49,327 nucleotides of DNA from Flavonifractor avistercoris (lineage in GTDB: Bacteria; Bacillota; Clostridia; Oscillospirales; Oscillospiraceae): contig DWXT01000192.1 in NCBI GenBank assembly GCA_019119085.1, forward strand, positions 1-49,327, in the 5' to 3' direction. The notes under the pieces are model-generated. The model saw only the letters and a list, made by a program, of their open reading frames with translations. It was not told the DNA's origin and did not search any database. This document shows positions 7,536 through 15,503 of this stretch, piece by piece (within the stretch, counting starts at the first letter, position 1; each line of letters begins with the position of its first letter). The translations under genes and the position numbers were made by a program.

Positions 7536-8269
7536 AGCCCCCGCCCCTCCAGCCAGAACCGGCCCCAGGCCTCCTTGAACGCCGCCGCAGCGGCCCGCGG
7601 CAGGAAGATCCGGCTCCCGTCGTCCAGCAGGGCGGTGCGGCCCTCCACCCCAGCCACGTGCTGGAGATTGAGCACAAAGCTGGCCCCGCACAGGTGGAAG
7701 CGGGGGTCGGCCAGCAGGGGCTCCGCCTTCTCCCGGAAGGAACCCCGGAGGGTGAGGGAGTCCACCACGCCGTCGGTACAGCAGTAGCGCATGACCCGGC
7801 CCACCCGTTCCACATAGCGGATGCGCTCCAGGGGCACGCGCCGGGCCCCGCCGCGGGTGGGCACCACCACGGCCTCCTCCCGGCGCTTCCGGAGCTTGTC
7901 CACCGCCTGATCCAGCACCCGGAAGAGCCGCTCCTGCTCCACCGGCTTGAGCAGGTAGAAAAAGGCCCTCACGTCATAGCTGTCCACGGCGTACCCGTCG
8001 GAGGCGGTCAGGTAGATGATCTCCCCGTCCTCCCCCAGCTCCCGCAGGCGCAGGCCGGTCTCAATGCCGTCGGGCGGCGGCATGATCACGTCCAGAAGGC
8101 AGAGCTCAAAGCCGTCCCCCGCCTCCGCCGCCGCCAGCAGGGCCCGGCCGCTGTCAAACCGGGCCACCGTGCCCGTCAGCTCCGGCCGCGCCGACAGATA
8201 TGCCTCCGCCAGCCGGGCCATCCTCTCCAGCTGCTCCGGTTCATCATCGCACACCGAGATGCGCAGCAT
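7532..8269 (-). CDS. LytTR-family response regulator
   Basis: A 245-residue regulator with an N-terminal receiver domain (acidic pair Asp8/Asp9 in CDDEPEQ, phospho-acceptor Asp60 in LLDVIMPPPDG, and Lys in FYLLKPVEQ) and a C-terminal LytTR DNA-binding domain (IRYVERVGRVMRYCC, then FHLCGASFVLNLQHV). Together with the kinase that follows it forms an AgrA/AgrC-like two-component pair. It starts 48 bp after the racemase-like gene on the same strand, with GGGAGGGA ahead of the ATG, so the three genes may share a transcript. Target genes are unknown; the ABC exporter on the other side of the racemase has its own GntR regulator. Confidence 0.9.
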   Translation of the reverse strand: MLRISVCDDEPEQLERMARLAEAYLSARPELTGTVARFDSGRALLAAAEAGDGFELCLLDVIMPPPDGIETGLRLRELGEDGEIIYLTASDGYAVDSYDVRAFFYLLKPVEQERLFRVLDQAVDKLRKRREEAVVVPTRGGARRVPLERIRYVERVGRVMRYCCTDGVVDSLTLRGSFREKAEPLLADPRFHLCGASFVLNLQHVAGVEGRTALLDDGSRIFLPRAAAAAFKEAWGRFWLEGRGL

Positions 8270-8317
8270 CGGCAGTCTCCCTCCCTTCCGGTTCTCCGGG
8301 CCGCCGGCCCGTCCTTG

Positions 8318-9388
8318 CTATCTGAGGCGCACCTCCACATAGGCGGAGGTGGTGGCGTCCAGCACCGCCATGTAGCCGCAGCGGAAGTCCATCCAGTCCC
8401 CCACGTGAACCTGCCCGGCGCAGTCCTCCACGTCCACGATCAGGTGGTCGGAGCTGGCGCCGATCATCTCCGCCCCCGGCAGGGTGGGGGTGAGGGCGGC
8501 CCAGGCCACGTCCTGCTTGCCGGCGGCGCAGATGGCCCGCAGGCGCACCCCCCGGTCGGGGTACTCGGGGATGTCCCCCTTGCCGTCCCGCCCCCGCTCG
8601 CCGATGGGCACCGAGGGCTTGCGCTTCAGCTCCACCACCTGGGCCTTGAAGTGGAAGGCGTCCTGGTGATAGCCCTCCAGAAAGCGGTTGCCGGTGGTGT
8701 CCTCCCCGTAGAGAATGGCCTCCCCCACCCGCAGGTGGTTGATCTCGCGGGGCAGCAGGCCGTCCTCCAGCAGCTTGAGGGTGCAGGTGGCCCCGCCGGA
8801 CAGGGTGGTGATGTGGAAGCCGTATTTGCTGTTGAGGTAGTCCCGCAGCTCCACCAGGATCTTCGTGTTCTCTACCGAGGGCAGCACGCTGCCGTAGCAG
8901 CCCACGTTGGTACCCAGGCCGATGAGCTCCACGCCGGGGCAGGCCAGGATCTGGGGGGCGATCTCGTCCAGCTGCTCCATCCCGAACACCCCCTCCCGCA
9001 GATCGCCCACGTCGATCATCAGGATGATGGGGTGGATCTTCCCCGCCCGGAGGGCGGCGTCGGACACGGCGCGGATCACCTCGATCTGGCTCTGGAGGCT
9101 GCAGTCCGCCCAGCGCACCACATCCTCCGCCTCGTCCATGGCGGGTATGCGGATAAGCAGGTAGTGCAGGCCGGGGATGGCGGTCTTGGCGGCGGCGATG
9201 TTTTTCAGCCGGCTGTCGGCAAAGCGGGTGATCCCGCCGGCCAGGGCGGCCCGGATCACCTCCGGCCGGGCGGAGAAGCCCTTGGTGGCGAAGGCCAGCT
9301 CCACTCCCCGGCCGGCGCAGAAGTCGTGGAGCTTTCGGGCGTTTTCCGTGATTTTTCGGGTGTCAATCTCTAAAATGGGCGCATACAT
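8318..9388 (-). CDS. Alanine/ornithine racemase family PLP enzyme
   Basis: A 356-residue fold-type III PLP protein. The N-terminal barrel starts MYAPILEIDTRKITENARKL and has the PLP lysine in FATKGFSA (Lys about 36). DLREGVFG, SGGATCTLKLL, LRVGEAILYGEDT and GASSDHLIVDVED match what I know of the clostridial ornithine racemase (Orr) group rather than canonical Alr. Orr makes D-ornithine in ornithine fermentation, but no other genes of that pathway (ora, ord, ort) are present here, so the amino acid is uncertain. The ATG at 9388 has an AAGGGG site; divergent from the GntR-ABC operon. Confidence 0.82.
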   Translation of the reverse strand: MYAPILEIDTRKITENARKLHDFCAGRGVELAFATKGFSARPEVIRAALAGGITRFADSRLKNIAAAKTAIPGLHYLLIRIPAMDEAEDVVRWADCSLQSQIEVIRAVSDAALRAGKIHPIILMIDVGDLREGVFGMEQLDEIAPQILACPGVELIGLGTNVGCYGSVLPSVENTKILVELRDYLNSKYGFHITTLSGGATCTLKLLEDGLLPREINHLRVGEAILYGEDTTGNRFLEGYHQDAFHFKAQVVELKRKPSVPIGERGRDGKGDIPEYPDRGVRLRAICAAGKQDVAWAALTPTLPGAEMIGASSDHLIVDVEDCAGQVHVGDWMDFRCGYMAVLDATTSAYVEVRLR

Positions 9389-9442
9389 GGGTGTCTCAGC
9401 CCCTTTCTTATTCTGCCTCCAGTTTACCCCGTATTTTCCCTC

Positions 9443-9478
9443 TTGACAAGAGGGTATGTATGTGTCATACTGTGTATG
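9443..9478 (+). promoter_or_regulatory. Promoter and GntR operator of the ABC exporter operon
   Basis: TTGACA (9443-9448), 17-bp spacer, CATACT (9466-9471). The -10 box is embedded in CATACtgtGTATG (9466-9478) and also pairs with GTATG at 9454-9458, so a dimeric YtrA-type GntR repressor made by the first gene could cover the promoter. Confidence 0.7.
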
Positions 9479-9511
9479 CTGGATATATACAGTAGAACAA
9501 GAAGGTGCACC

Positions 9512-9892
9512 ATGGACATTATCATCAGCAATTCCGGCGGCGTGCCGATCTATGACCAGATCACCCGGCAGATGAAGGGCCTCATCCTCCGGGGGGAGCT
9601 GAAGGAGGGCGAGGCCCTGCCCTCCATGCGGCTGCTGGCCAAGGAGCTGCGCATCTCCGTCATCACCACCAAGCGGGCCTATGAGGAGCTGGAGCGGGAG
9701 GGCTTCATCAACACCGTGCCGGGCAAGGGGTGCTTTGTGGCGCCCCAGAACCCGGAGCTGGCGCGGGAGGACGCCCTCCGCCGGGCGGAGGAGCATCTCT
9801 CCCAGGCGGTGGACATCGCCAAGACCGCCGGCCTCACCCTCTCCGAGCTCACCGAGACCCTCAACCTGTTATATGGAGACGAAACGGTATGA
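9512..9892 (+). CDS. GntR family (YtrA subfamily) transcriptional regulator
   Basis: A 126-residue regulator: winged helix at residues 10-75 (PIYDQITRQMKGLILRGEL..LPSMRLLAKELRISVITTKRAYEELEREGFINTVPGKGCFV) and a short helical tail without an effector domain, as in YtrA. YtrA-type repressors sit at the head of ABC transporter operons and often respond to cell-envelope antibiotics or stress; that is family knowledge. The stop overlaps the ABC ATPase start (ATGA). Likely autoregulates through the CATAC/GTATG repeats in its promoter. Confidence 0.9.
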   Translation: MDIIISNSGGVPIYDQITRQMKGLILRGELKEGEALPSMRLLAKELRISVITTKRAYEELEREGFINTVPGKGCFVAPQNPELAREDALRRAEEHLSQAVDIAKTAGLTLSELTETLNLLYGDETV

Positions 9893-10749
9893 AAAACGCA
9901 TTGGAAGTGTCCCATCTCACCAAGGATTACGGCTCCTTCAAGCTGGACGACGTGTCCTTCACCGTGCCCGGCGGCACCATCATGGGCCTGATCGGGGAGA
10001 ACGGCGCGGGCAAGTCCACCACCATCAAGTGCATTCTCAACCTGATCCGCCGGGACGGCGGGGAGATCCAGGTGCTGGGACTGGACAATCTGAGGGATGA
10101 ACAGGCCGTCAAGGCCCAGGTGGGGGTGGTGCTGGACGAGACCACCTTCCACGACGGCCTCACCGCCCCCCAGGTGGGCAAAATTTTATCCAAGCTCTAC
10201 CCCGGCTGGGACGCGGCCCTCTACCAGCGCTACCTGGACAAATTCGGCCTCACCGGCAAAAAGCCGGTCAAGACCTTCTCCAAGGGCATGAAGATGAAGC
10301 TGTCCCTGGCGGCGGCCTTCGCCGCCCGCCCCAAGCTGCTGATCCTGGACGAGGCCACCTCCGGCCTGGATCCGGTGGTGCGGGATGAGATTCTGGACGA
10401 GTTTTTGGACTTCATCCAGGACGAGGAGCACGCCATCCTCCTGTCCAGCCATATCACCAGTGATCTGGAGAAGGTGGCGGACTACGTGACCTACCTACAC
10501 AGGGGGAAGGTGGCGGTGTCCGGGGCCAAGGACGAGCTGCTGGACACCTACGGCCGCCTGGTGTGCTCCCGCTCCGACCTGGAACAGGTGGATCCCGCCC
10601 TGCTGGTGGGCGTCCGCACCGGACAGTTCGGCTGCGAGGCCCTGGTGAGGGATAAGCACGCCTTCGTCCGCTTCTACCCCGGCCTCACCGTGGATCCGGT
10701 GACCCTGGAGGACATCATGGTCTTTACCGTAAAGGGGGATGCCAAATGA
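9889..10749 (+). CDS. ABC transporter ATP-binding protein (ABC-2 exporter)
   Basis: A 286-residue ATPase: Walker A GENGAGKSTTIK (about 38-49), a signature region reading TFSKGMKMKLSLA in place of LSGGQ (common in this YtrB/BcrA-like branch), Walker B KLLILDEATSGLD, and switch histidine LLSSHITSDLEK. The C-terminal 70 residues form the extra domain of drug/peptide exporters. It overlaps the regulator before it and the first permease after it by 4 bp each, so all four genes are one operon. Confidence 0.92.
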   Translation: MKNALEVSHLTKDYGSFKLDDVSFTVPGGTIMGLIGENGAGKSTTIKCILNLIRRDGGEIQVLGLDNLRDEQAVKAQVGVVLDETTFHDGLTAPQVGKILSKLYPGWDAALYQRYLDKFGLTGKKPVKTFSKGMKMKLSLAAAFAARPKLLILDEATSGLDPVVRDEILDEFLDFIQDEEHAILLSSHITSDLEKVADYVTYLHRGKVAVSGAKDELLDTYGRLVCSRSDLEQVDPALLVGVRTGQFGCEALVRDKHAFVRFYPGLTVDPVTLEDIMVFTVKGDAK

Positions 10750-11393
10750 CCGGCCTGATCTACAAGGACTTCCTGGCCCTGAAGGGCCATCTCAGCACCT
10801 ATGTGGTGTTCTTCGTCATCTACGGCGGCCTGTGCATCGCGGGGGTGTTCTCCCCCTCGGTGCTGGCCGGCATGGTGGTGCTCATCTCCATCATCACCCC
10901 CATGACCACCGTCACCTCCGACGACATCAGCCGCTGGAACCGCTTCGCGGTGGCCTCCCCCGCCTGCCGCCGGGGGGTGGTGGCGGGCAAGTACCTGTTC
11001 ACCCTGCTGATGGTGCTGCTGAGCGCCGTGCTGGTGGCCGTCCTGCTGGTTGTTCTGGCCCTGGCCGGCGGCCTGGGGGACGGCTCCCTGGCCGAGTACC
11101 TGCTGGCCACCCTGGCCTGCGGCGGCATCGCCCTGCTGCTGAACGGGGTGACCCTCCCTCTGCTGCTGAAGTTCGGGGCGGAGAAGGCTCGGATGGTTTC
11201 CATGGCCCTGTTCCTGGTGGTCTTTGGCGGTACCGCTCTGGCGGGCCTGGCTGTAGACAGCGGCTTCGCCTTCCCCGCTCCCCCGGCGTGGGTGGTCGCC
11301 GCCATCCCCGGCCTGCTGGCCATCCTGTCCGTGGGCGGCTTCGTCCTCTCCTACTTCATCGCCCAGGCCGTCTACGCCAAAAAGGAGTTCTGA
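10746..11393 (+). CDS. ABC-2 type permease subunit 1
   Basis: A 215-residue membrane protein with six hydrophobic segments. It begins MTGLIYKDFLALKGHLSTY, the start motif seen in the ABC-2 permeases that accompany YtrA/YtrB-like proteins, and contains TSDDISRWNRFAVASPACRRGVVAGKYL, the cytoplasmic coupling region. The next gene is its paralogue with the same length and the same motifs, so the two probably form a heterodimer with the ATPase. Substrate unknown. Confidence 0.85.
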   Translation: MTGLIYKDFLALKGHLSTYVVFFVIYGGLCIAGVFSPSVLAGMVVLISIITPMTTVTSDDISRWNRFAVASPACRRGVVAGKYLFTLLMVLLSAVLVAVLLVVLALAGGLGDGSLAEYLLATLACGGIALLLNGVTLPLLLKFGAEKARMVSMALFLVVFGGTALAGLAVDSGFAFPAPPAWVVAAIPGLLAILSVGGFVLSYFIAQAVYAKKEF

Positions 11394-11394
11394 T

Positions 11395-12042
11395 ATGTGG
11401 GGACTGGCATACAAGGATCTGCTGCTGATGCGGCGGTCGCTGTGGTACTACGCCTTTCTGCTGGTGATCTTCACGGTCTTTGTGCTCACCGGCTCCCTGG
11501 ACGCCTACATCCTGTCCGGCATGGCCATGCTCTTTTCCTATATGGTGCCCCTCAGCTCCTTCAGTCTGGACGAGGCCGCCCGGTGGGGGGAGTTCGCCGC
11601 CGCCACCCCGGCCTGCCTTCGGGGAATCGTGGACGGCAAGTACCTGTGCTCCCTGCTGACAGCGGCCGGGGGCGGCGGCGCCGCGGCCCTGCTGATCTGC
11701 CTGTGCGCCGCCCTGGGGCGGCTGGGCGACCCCCTGGGGGAGGTGCTCCTGTCCTGCCTGTTCTGCACCGGGCTGGCCCTGGCGATGGAGGCGGTTCTGC
11801 TGCCCATCCTCCTCCGCTTCGGCTCCAAAACGGGCGGCTATGCCCTGCTGGCGGTCACCCTCCCGGTGTTCGGCGGCATGCTGGTTCTGTGGCTGCTGGA
11901 GCGAAAAGGCCTGCTGGCCCTGCCCGACCTGACCCCCGGCTCGGCCGCCGCCCTGGCCTGGGGGGCCGCCGCCCTGTGCGCGCTGGCCTACGCCGCCTCC
12001 TGGCTCATCGCCCGGCGGATTTACAGCACAAAAGAGCTGTAG
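11395..12042 (+). CDS. ABC-2 type permease subunit 2
   Basis: A 215-residue six-segment membrane protein, paralogous to the preceding gene: MWGLAYKDLLLMRRSLWYY, then SLDEAARWGEFAAATPACLRGIVDGKYL. It starts one base after the stop of subunit 1. A short hairpin (GGGCGGATaTcATCCGCCC, 12043-12061) directly follows the stop codon and a terminator follows that, so the operon ends here. Confidence 0.85.
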   Translation: MWGLAYKDLLLMRRSLWYYAFLLVIFTVFVLTGSLDAYILSGMAMLFSYMVPLSSFSLDEAARWGEFAAATPACLRGIVDGKYLCSLLTAAGGGGAAALLICLCAALGRLGDPLGEVLLSCLFCTGLALAMEAVLLPILLRFGSKTGGYALLAVTLPVFGGMLVLWLLERKGLLALPDLTPGSAAALAWGAAALCALAYAASWLIARRIYSTKEL

Positions 12043-12066
12043 GGGCGGATATCATCCGCCCGTTCC

Positions 12067-12101
12067 CAAAAAGCCCCCGGAGGGATGACCCTCCGGGGGC
12101 G
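12067..12101. terminator. Bidirectional terminator between convergent genes
   Basis: GCCCCCGGAGGG (12073-12084) and CCCTCCGGGGGC (12089-12100) form a 12-bp stem preceded by AAAAA, serving the ABC operon (+) and the anti-sigma-like gene (-). Confidence 0.7.
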
Positions 12102-12109
12102 CTCTGGGT

Positions 12110-13120
12110 CTACTGGGGCAGCTCAATAACCCAGTTGAGATCCTCATACCAGTGGTGATCCGGATCCCCCAAGGTGTTCCGCGCGACGGACACGCCGTCG
12201 ATGCGCACCGCCGCCACCGGCTCGTCCATGTGTTCCGGCTTGATAGCCTCGAACAGCTCGGTACCGTCCAGATGGAACGTGCCGGACATGTTGCTGCAGG
12301 GATAGTTTATCCCGGACTCCCCGATGAAGGTAATGTCAAAGGGCCAGCCATGCCACTCCAGGCTGTCGAAATACGCGGACAGGGATGAACCGTCCTCCGC
12401 CACCAGGATGGTAATATCCCCCTCGGGCAGCGTCCAGGTCTGGCTCACCACAGGCGGCGTTTCCGCCAGCACCAGGCTGATGGGGATCTCCCAGCCCTCC
12501 GCCATGCCTACTCTGCCTCCTATACGCAGGACGCAACCTTCGGCGGGCGGCTCGGTCATCCGGCAGAAGACCACGGTAAATCCCGTCGTCCGGAAGCCCT
12601 GCTCCCTGCGGTATCCGTAATAGCTGGTCTCCAAGGCGTCCAGCGTACTGTTAAGGACGATTCCGTGGTACTCATCGAACAGCACCTCTTCCCCGGCGGT
12701 CAGGGTCAGGCGGTGGCCCAGAGACCGCTCACCCGGCCGCTGGGTCACATACCAGGGCATCTGCCCCAGGCTGAGGGGGGTGCCCACCTGGATCTCCAAT
12801 TTCAGCGTTCCGCCCTGGAGGGTACCGTCTATCTGGTAAGTCCAATCCCCCTCCGTCCAGGTGACGGGCTCCTCCAGCACCCAGAGGGTGTCCCCGTCCT
12901 CCGTGGTGGCGCCGATGCCCGCGAAATAGCGGTAGACCTCCTGTACTCCGGCGGCCAGGGCCTGGTAATTCACCAGCCCCAGCACCAGGCCCACGCAGGC
13001 CGCCAGGGCGGCCAGCCGCCGCAGGGGCACCCGGCCCCGCCGGGGAGGCGTCACCGCCTCCTCCGTCAGCGCCAACAGGCCCTCCGCCCCCAGCGCCTCG
13101 TCCCAGTTGTAGTGCGTCAT
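12110..13120 (-). CDS. Membrane-anchored anti-sigma-like protein (DUF4179-like)
   Basis: A 336-residue protein with a short cytoplasmic N-terminus (MTHYNWDEALGAEGLL), one membrane segment at about residues 35-58 (LAALAACVGLVLGLVNYQAL) and a large extracytoplasmic beta-rich region. Its ATG overlaps the stop of the upstream sigma factor gene (ATGA), the usual layout for a sigma/anti-sigma pair, so the cytoplasmic part is inferred to hold the sigma factor at the membrane. The extracytoplasmic part resembles DUF4179-type proteins; its signal is unknown. Confidence 0.72.
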   Translation of the reverse strand: MTHYNWDEALGAEGLLALTEEAVTPPRRGRVPLRRLAALAACVGLVLGLVNYQALAAGVQEVYRYFAGIGATTEDGDTLWVLEEPVTWTEGDWTYQIDGTLQGGTLKLEIQVGTPLSLGQMPWYVTQRPGERSLGHRLTLTAGEEVLFDEYHGIVLNSTLDALETSYYGYRREQGFRTTGFTVVFCRMTEPPAEGCVLRIGGRVGMAEGWEIPISLVLAETPPVVSQTWTLPEGDITILVAEDGSSLSAYFDSLEWHGWPFDITFIGESGINYPCSNMSGTFHLDGTELFEAIKPEHMDEPVAAVRIDGVSVARNTLGDPDHHWYEDLNWVIELPQ

Positions 13121-13653
13121 GCGTCTCCCTCCTGTTCCCACAGGCCCAGGCCCTGCCGGGCCAGCAGCCTTTTCAGCTTCCTCCGCAGGCGGCTCACCCG
13201 GGCGTCCACCCCGTTGGGGGACAGGCCCAGTACCCCGCCGATCTCCGCCGAGGGCAGCCCGTACACAAACCGCAGGGTGAACAGCCGCCGCTCCTCCCGG
13301 CTCAGCTCCCCCAGGGCCCTGCGCAGGCCGTCTCGCACCGCCGCCCCCTCCGCCTCGTCTCCCGCTGTCAGGTGGACGTGATCCTCCAGGGGCTCCTCCG
13401 CCCGGGACGCCAGGGCCCGGCGGCGGTCTCTGGCCCGGCTGCGCAGGAGCAGGCACAGCCAGGTCTTTTCGCTGCCCCGCTCCGGATCCCACTTCTCCCG
13501 GCCCTCCACAAAGGCCCACACCGCGTCCTGGACGCACTCCTCCGCGTCCTCGGGCCGGCCGGGGAGCTGGGCCGCCGCCACCGCCGTGAGCAGCTTGCCG
13601 TACTGCCGGAAGATCCGCTCCGCCTCCCGGTTTTGATCCAGAATGTCCTCCAT
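13117..13653 (-). CDS. RNA polymerase sigma factor, sigma-70/ECF family
   Basis: A 178-residue sigma factor. Region 2 is around residues 8-70 (AERIFRQYGKLLTAVAAAQL, EDAEECVQDAVWAFVEGREKW, then TWLCLLLRSRARDRRRAL) and region 4 is near the C-terminus (LSREERRLFTLRFVYGLPSAEIGGVLGLSPNGVDARVSRLRRKLKRLL). It is followed by an overlapping anti-sigma-like membrane protein gene. The ATG at 13653 has an AAGGGGG site; the region upstream holds intergenic repeats and no clear housekeeping promoter, so it may be self-controlled. Confidence 0.88.
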   Translation of the reverse strand: MEDILDQNREAERIFRQYGKLLTAVAAAQLPGRPEDAEECVQDAVWAFVEGREKWDPERGSEKTWLCLLLRSRARDRRRALASRAEEPLEDHVHLTAGDEAEGAAVRDGLRRALGELSREERRLFTLRFVYGLPSAEIGGVLGLSPNGVDARVSRLRRKLKRLLARQGLGLWEQEGDA

Positions 13654-13733
13654 CCCTTCGCCCCCTTTCACCCTACAGTACGGCTGGAAACGCAAAAACC
13701 TGACGCGCCGGGACAAATCTTTTCCCGGCGGAC

Positions 13734-13759
13734 GGCGGCGAGGGCAAGCCCCCGCCCCA
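13734..13759. repeat. GC-rich palindromic repeat, copy 1
   Basis: GGCGGCGAGGGCAAGCCCCC followed by GCCCCA; matches the copy at 42900-42927 with one mismatch in the first 20 bases. Part of a four-copy family in the window (also 13919-13942, 34243-34270, 42900-42927). Confidence 0.75.
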
Positions 13760-13789
13760 GCCTGTCGAAAAAGTCTTTTCGACAGGCTG
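13758..13789. repeat. Solo terminal-repeat hairpin (CAGCCTGTCGAAA family)
   Basis: CAGCCTGTCGAAAAAG and CTTTTCGACAGGCTG form a near-perfect hairpin. The same bases form the two ends of the composite repeat at 27964-28210 (ACTGTCGAAAAAG on the left, CTGTTTCGACAGGCTG on the right), so this copy looks like the ends joined without the interior. Confidence 0.65.
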
Positions 13790-13918
13790 CTGAACTTTTT
13801 GAAACTTGTTTGAAGTTTCAAAAAATTGTTTGATCCAACGCGAAAGGGAACCCTGACGGTTCCCTTTCACACTATCCTTCCCTCCGAGTCCTTCGGCAAG
13901 AAGGTTTACCGACAACCT

Positions 13919-13942
13919 GGGCGGGGGCAAGCCCCCCCTACA
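13919..13942. repeat. GC-rich palindromic repeat, copy 2
   Basis: GGCGGGGGCAAGCCCCC then CCTACA; the right arm lacks two bases relative to the copy at 42900-42927. Confidence 0.7.
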
Positions 13943-13954
13943 ATGCCTTGCAAA

Positions 13955-13986
13955 AAACGCGGAGGAACCGGGGTTCCTCCGCGTTT
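13955..13986 (-). terminator. Terminator of serA
   Basis: AAACGCGGAGGAACC and GGTTCCTCCGCGTTT form a 15-bp stem with a 2-nt spacer, followed on the minus strand by TTT and T-rich bases. It lies 14 bp after the serA stop. Confidence 0.8.
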
Positions 13987-13999
13987 GGTCTGTCCTGTT

Positions 14000-15169
14000 T
14001 TAATGGTTGAGCAGGCGCACCCGCAGCACGCCGTCCAGGGCGCGGATCTCGCTTGCCACGGCGTCGCTGACCCGGCTGCCCACGTCCACCACGGTGTAGG
14101 CGTAGTCCTTCTTGGACTTGTTGGTCATGTTCTCCACATTGACCCCGTCCTTGGACAGCACGCCGGTGATGCTGGCGATAGCGCCGGGCACGTTGCGGTG
14201 GATGATGCACAGGCGGCACTCGCCGCTCCACGGCTGCACCAGGGTGGGCAGGTTCACCGAGTTGGTGATGTTGCCGTTCTCCAGGTAGTCCCTGAGCTGC
14301 TGGGCCGCCATGACGGCGCAGTTCTCCTCGCTCTCGGGGGTGGAGGCCCCCAGGTGGGGGATGGCCACCACGTTCTTGCCCTGGAGGATCTTGTTGTTGG
14401 GGAAGTCGGTGACGTAGCAGGCCACCTTACCGCTGTCCAGGGCGGAGAGCATGTCGTCGTCATTCACCAGGCCGCCCCGGGCCAGGTTGAGGATGCGCAC
14501 GCCGCCCTTCATCATGTGGAAGGCGTCCTCGTTAAGCATGCCGCGGGTCTCGGCGGTCTGGGGCACGTGGAGGGTGATGTAGTCGCAGTTTTTATAGATG
14601 GTCTCCAGATCCATGGCCCGGTGAACCAGCCGGGACAGGGCCAGGGCCCCGTCCACCGACAGGAAGGGGTCGTAGCCGAACACGGTCATGCCCAGCTTGG
14701 TGGCGATGTTGGCCACCTGCACGCCGATGGCGCCCAGGCCGATGACGCCCAGCATCTTGCCGGAGATCTCAGGGCCCACGAACTGGCTCTTGCCCTTCTC
14801 CACCACCTTCTCCACGTCGGCGCCTCCGCCGGCCTGGGCCCGCACCCAGTCGGCGCCCTCGGTGATCTTCCGGGAGGAGAGGAGCAGGGCGCACACCGCC
14901 AGCTCCTTCACCGCGTTGGCGTTGGCGCCGGGGGTGTTGAACACCACGATGCCCGCCTCGGAGCAGCGGTCAATGGGGATGTTGTTGGTGCCCGCGCCCG
15001 CCCGGGCCACGGCCCGCAGGGCATCGGGGAACTGATAGTCGTGCATGTCGGCGGAGCGAACCAGGATGCCGTCCTCATTCTCCACGTCTCCGCTGATGGT
15101 AAAGCGGGTCTGATCCAGCACGGACAGCCCGGCGGGGGAAATTCTATTCAGCGTCTTAATTCGATACAT
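14000..15169 (-). CDS. serA: Phosphoglycerate dehydrogenase
   Basis: A 389-residue cytoplasmic NAD-dependent enzyme for the first step of serine synthesis (3-phosphoglycerate to 3-phosphohydroxypyruvate). The order is: N-terminal substrate half (ILVRSADMHDYQFP..RAGAGTNNIPIDRC), the nucleotide loop GVIGLGAIGVQVANIATKLG, catalytic Arg in LNLARGGLVND, the His in IPHLGASTPESEENCA, and a C-terminal ACT domain (LCIIHRNVPGAIASITGVLS) of the short type, expected to bind serine or another regulator. ATG at 15169 with GGAGG about 11 nt upstream. It follows serC on the same strand, separated by 334 bp holding the duplicated serC end and hairpin element. Confidence 0.93.
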   Translation of the reverse strand: MYRIKTLNRISPAGLSVLDQTRFTISGDVENEDGILVRSADMHDYQFPDALRAVARAGAGTNNIPIDRCSEAGIVVFNTPGANANAVKELAVCALLLSSRKITEGADWVRAQAGGGADVEKVVEKGKSQFVGPEISGKMLGVIGLGAIGVQVANIATKLGMTVFGYDPFLSVDGALALSRLVHRAMDLETIYKNCDYITLHVPQTAETRGMLNEDAFHMMKGGVRILNLARGGLVNDDDMLSALDSGKVACYVTDFPNNKILQGKNVVAIPHLGASTPESEENCAVMAAQQLRDYLENGNITNSVNLPTLVQPWSGECRLCIIHRNVPGAIASITGVLSKDGVNVENMTNKSKKDYAYTVVDVGSRVSDAVASEIRALDGVLRVRLLNH

Positions 15170-15286
15170 CGTCCTCGCAACCTCCATATCTTTCGTTTCC
15201 GCCTTGCGGCAAAAACGCAATCATTCCGGTGCTCGTCCTCTCCCCGGCACACCCGTTTCACTGGGCTTTGCCGGGGGCCCCGATAT

Positions 15287-15379
15287 TTAATTGTTCTTGT
15301 CAAACGCCTTGATGAAGTCGCACAGCTTCTCCACGCCCTCGGTGGGCATGGCGTTGTAGATGGACGCCCGCATGCCGCC
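15287..15379 (-). repeat. Diverged duplicate of the serC 3' end
   Basis: Ninety-three bases matching 15504-15596, encoding GGMRASIYNAMPTEGVEKLC, then DFIKAFDKNN and stop TAA, versus DFIQAFDRAN and TGA in the intact gene. The first 45 bases are identical; differences gather toward the stop, and several (GGT/GGC, GAA/GAG, TTC/TTT, AAC/AAT) are synonymous. Both copies read as plausible SerC C-termini, so this may be the original gene end. Confidence 0.9.
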
Positions 15380-15380
15380 C

Positions 15381-15503
15381 TCCCACAAAATGTCCCATTT
15401 TGTGGGAACCCAGATCTTTTCATCTGCTCGGGCGGAGTGAATCCGCCCGGCATCAAGGTTTTGCCTCCGGCAAAACGCTTGGTTCCGTGGGCGGACAGCG
15501 GGC
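15381..15503 (-). repeat. Three-hairpin terminal-duplication element, copy A (serC)
   Basis: Read on the minus strand from the serC stop: inverted copy of the serC boundary (15484-15503, 17 of 20 bases complementary to 15583-15602), hairpin 1 AAGCGTTTTGCC/GGCAAAACCTT (15454-15480), hairpin 2 GGGCGGATTCACTCCGCCC (15430-15448), a short CAGAT/ATCTG stem, and hairpin 3 CCCACAAAATG/CATTTTGTGGG (15381-15407) lying directly against the duplicated serC end. Same layout as the elements at 19452-19583 and 42698-42817. Confidence 0.85.

Larger units (their letters stand above)
13654..13999. repeat. Repeat-rich gene-free stretch of about 345 bp
   Basis: No coding sequence is credible here. It holds, in order: a GC-rich palindromic repeat (13734-13759), the CAGCCTGTCGAAA hairpin (13758-13789), an AT hairpin TTTTTGAAACTT/AAGTTTCAAAAA (13796-13824), a hairpin GAAAGGGAACC/GGTTCCCTTTC (13842-13868), a second GC-rich repeat (13919-13942) and the serA terminator (13955-13986). 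It looks like a nesting site of several short repeat families. Confidence 0.8.
15170..15503. repeat. serC-serA intergenic region with terminal-duplication element
   Basis: Holds no gene. From the serC side: inverted copy of the serC boundary (15484-15503), three hairpins, a second copy of the last 93 bp of serC (15287-15379), and a 117-bp remainder with a CCCCGGCA/TGCCGGGG hairpin before the serA ribosome site. A frame crossing this region (15287-15553) is not a gene. Confidence 0.8.

Noticed and set aside
13654..13999. Possible CRISPR-like or tandem array
   Set aside because: The repeats are different families present once or twice each, with no regular spacing or spacer structure.
15381..15503. 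Explaining the three-hairpin elements simply as transcription terminators
   Set aside because: None of the hairpins has a T tract, one copy lies upstream of a gene within an operon, and simple terminators would not account for the duplicated gene ends and inverted boundary copies.
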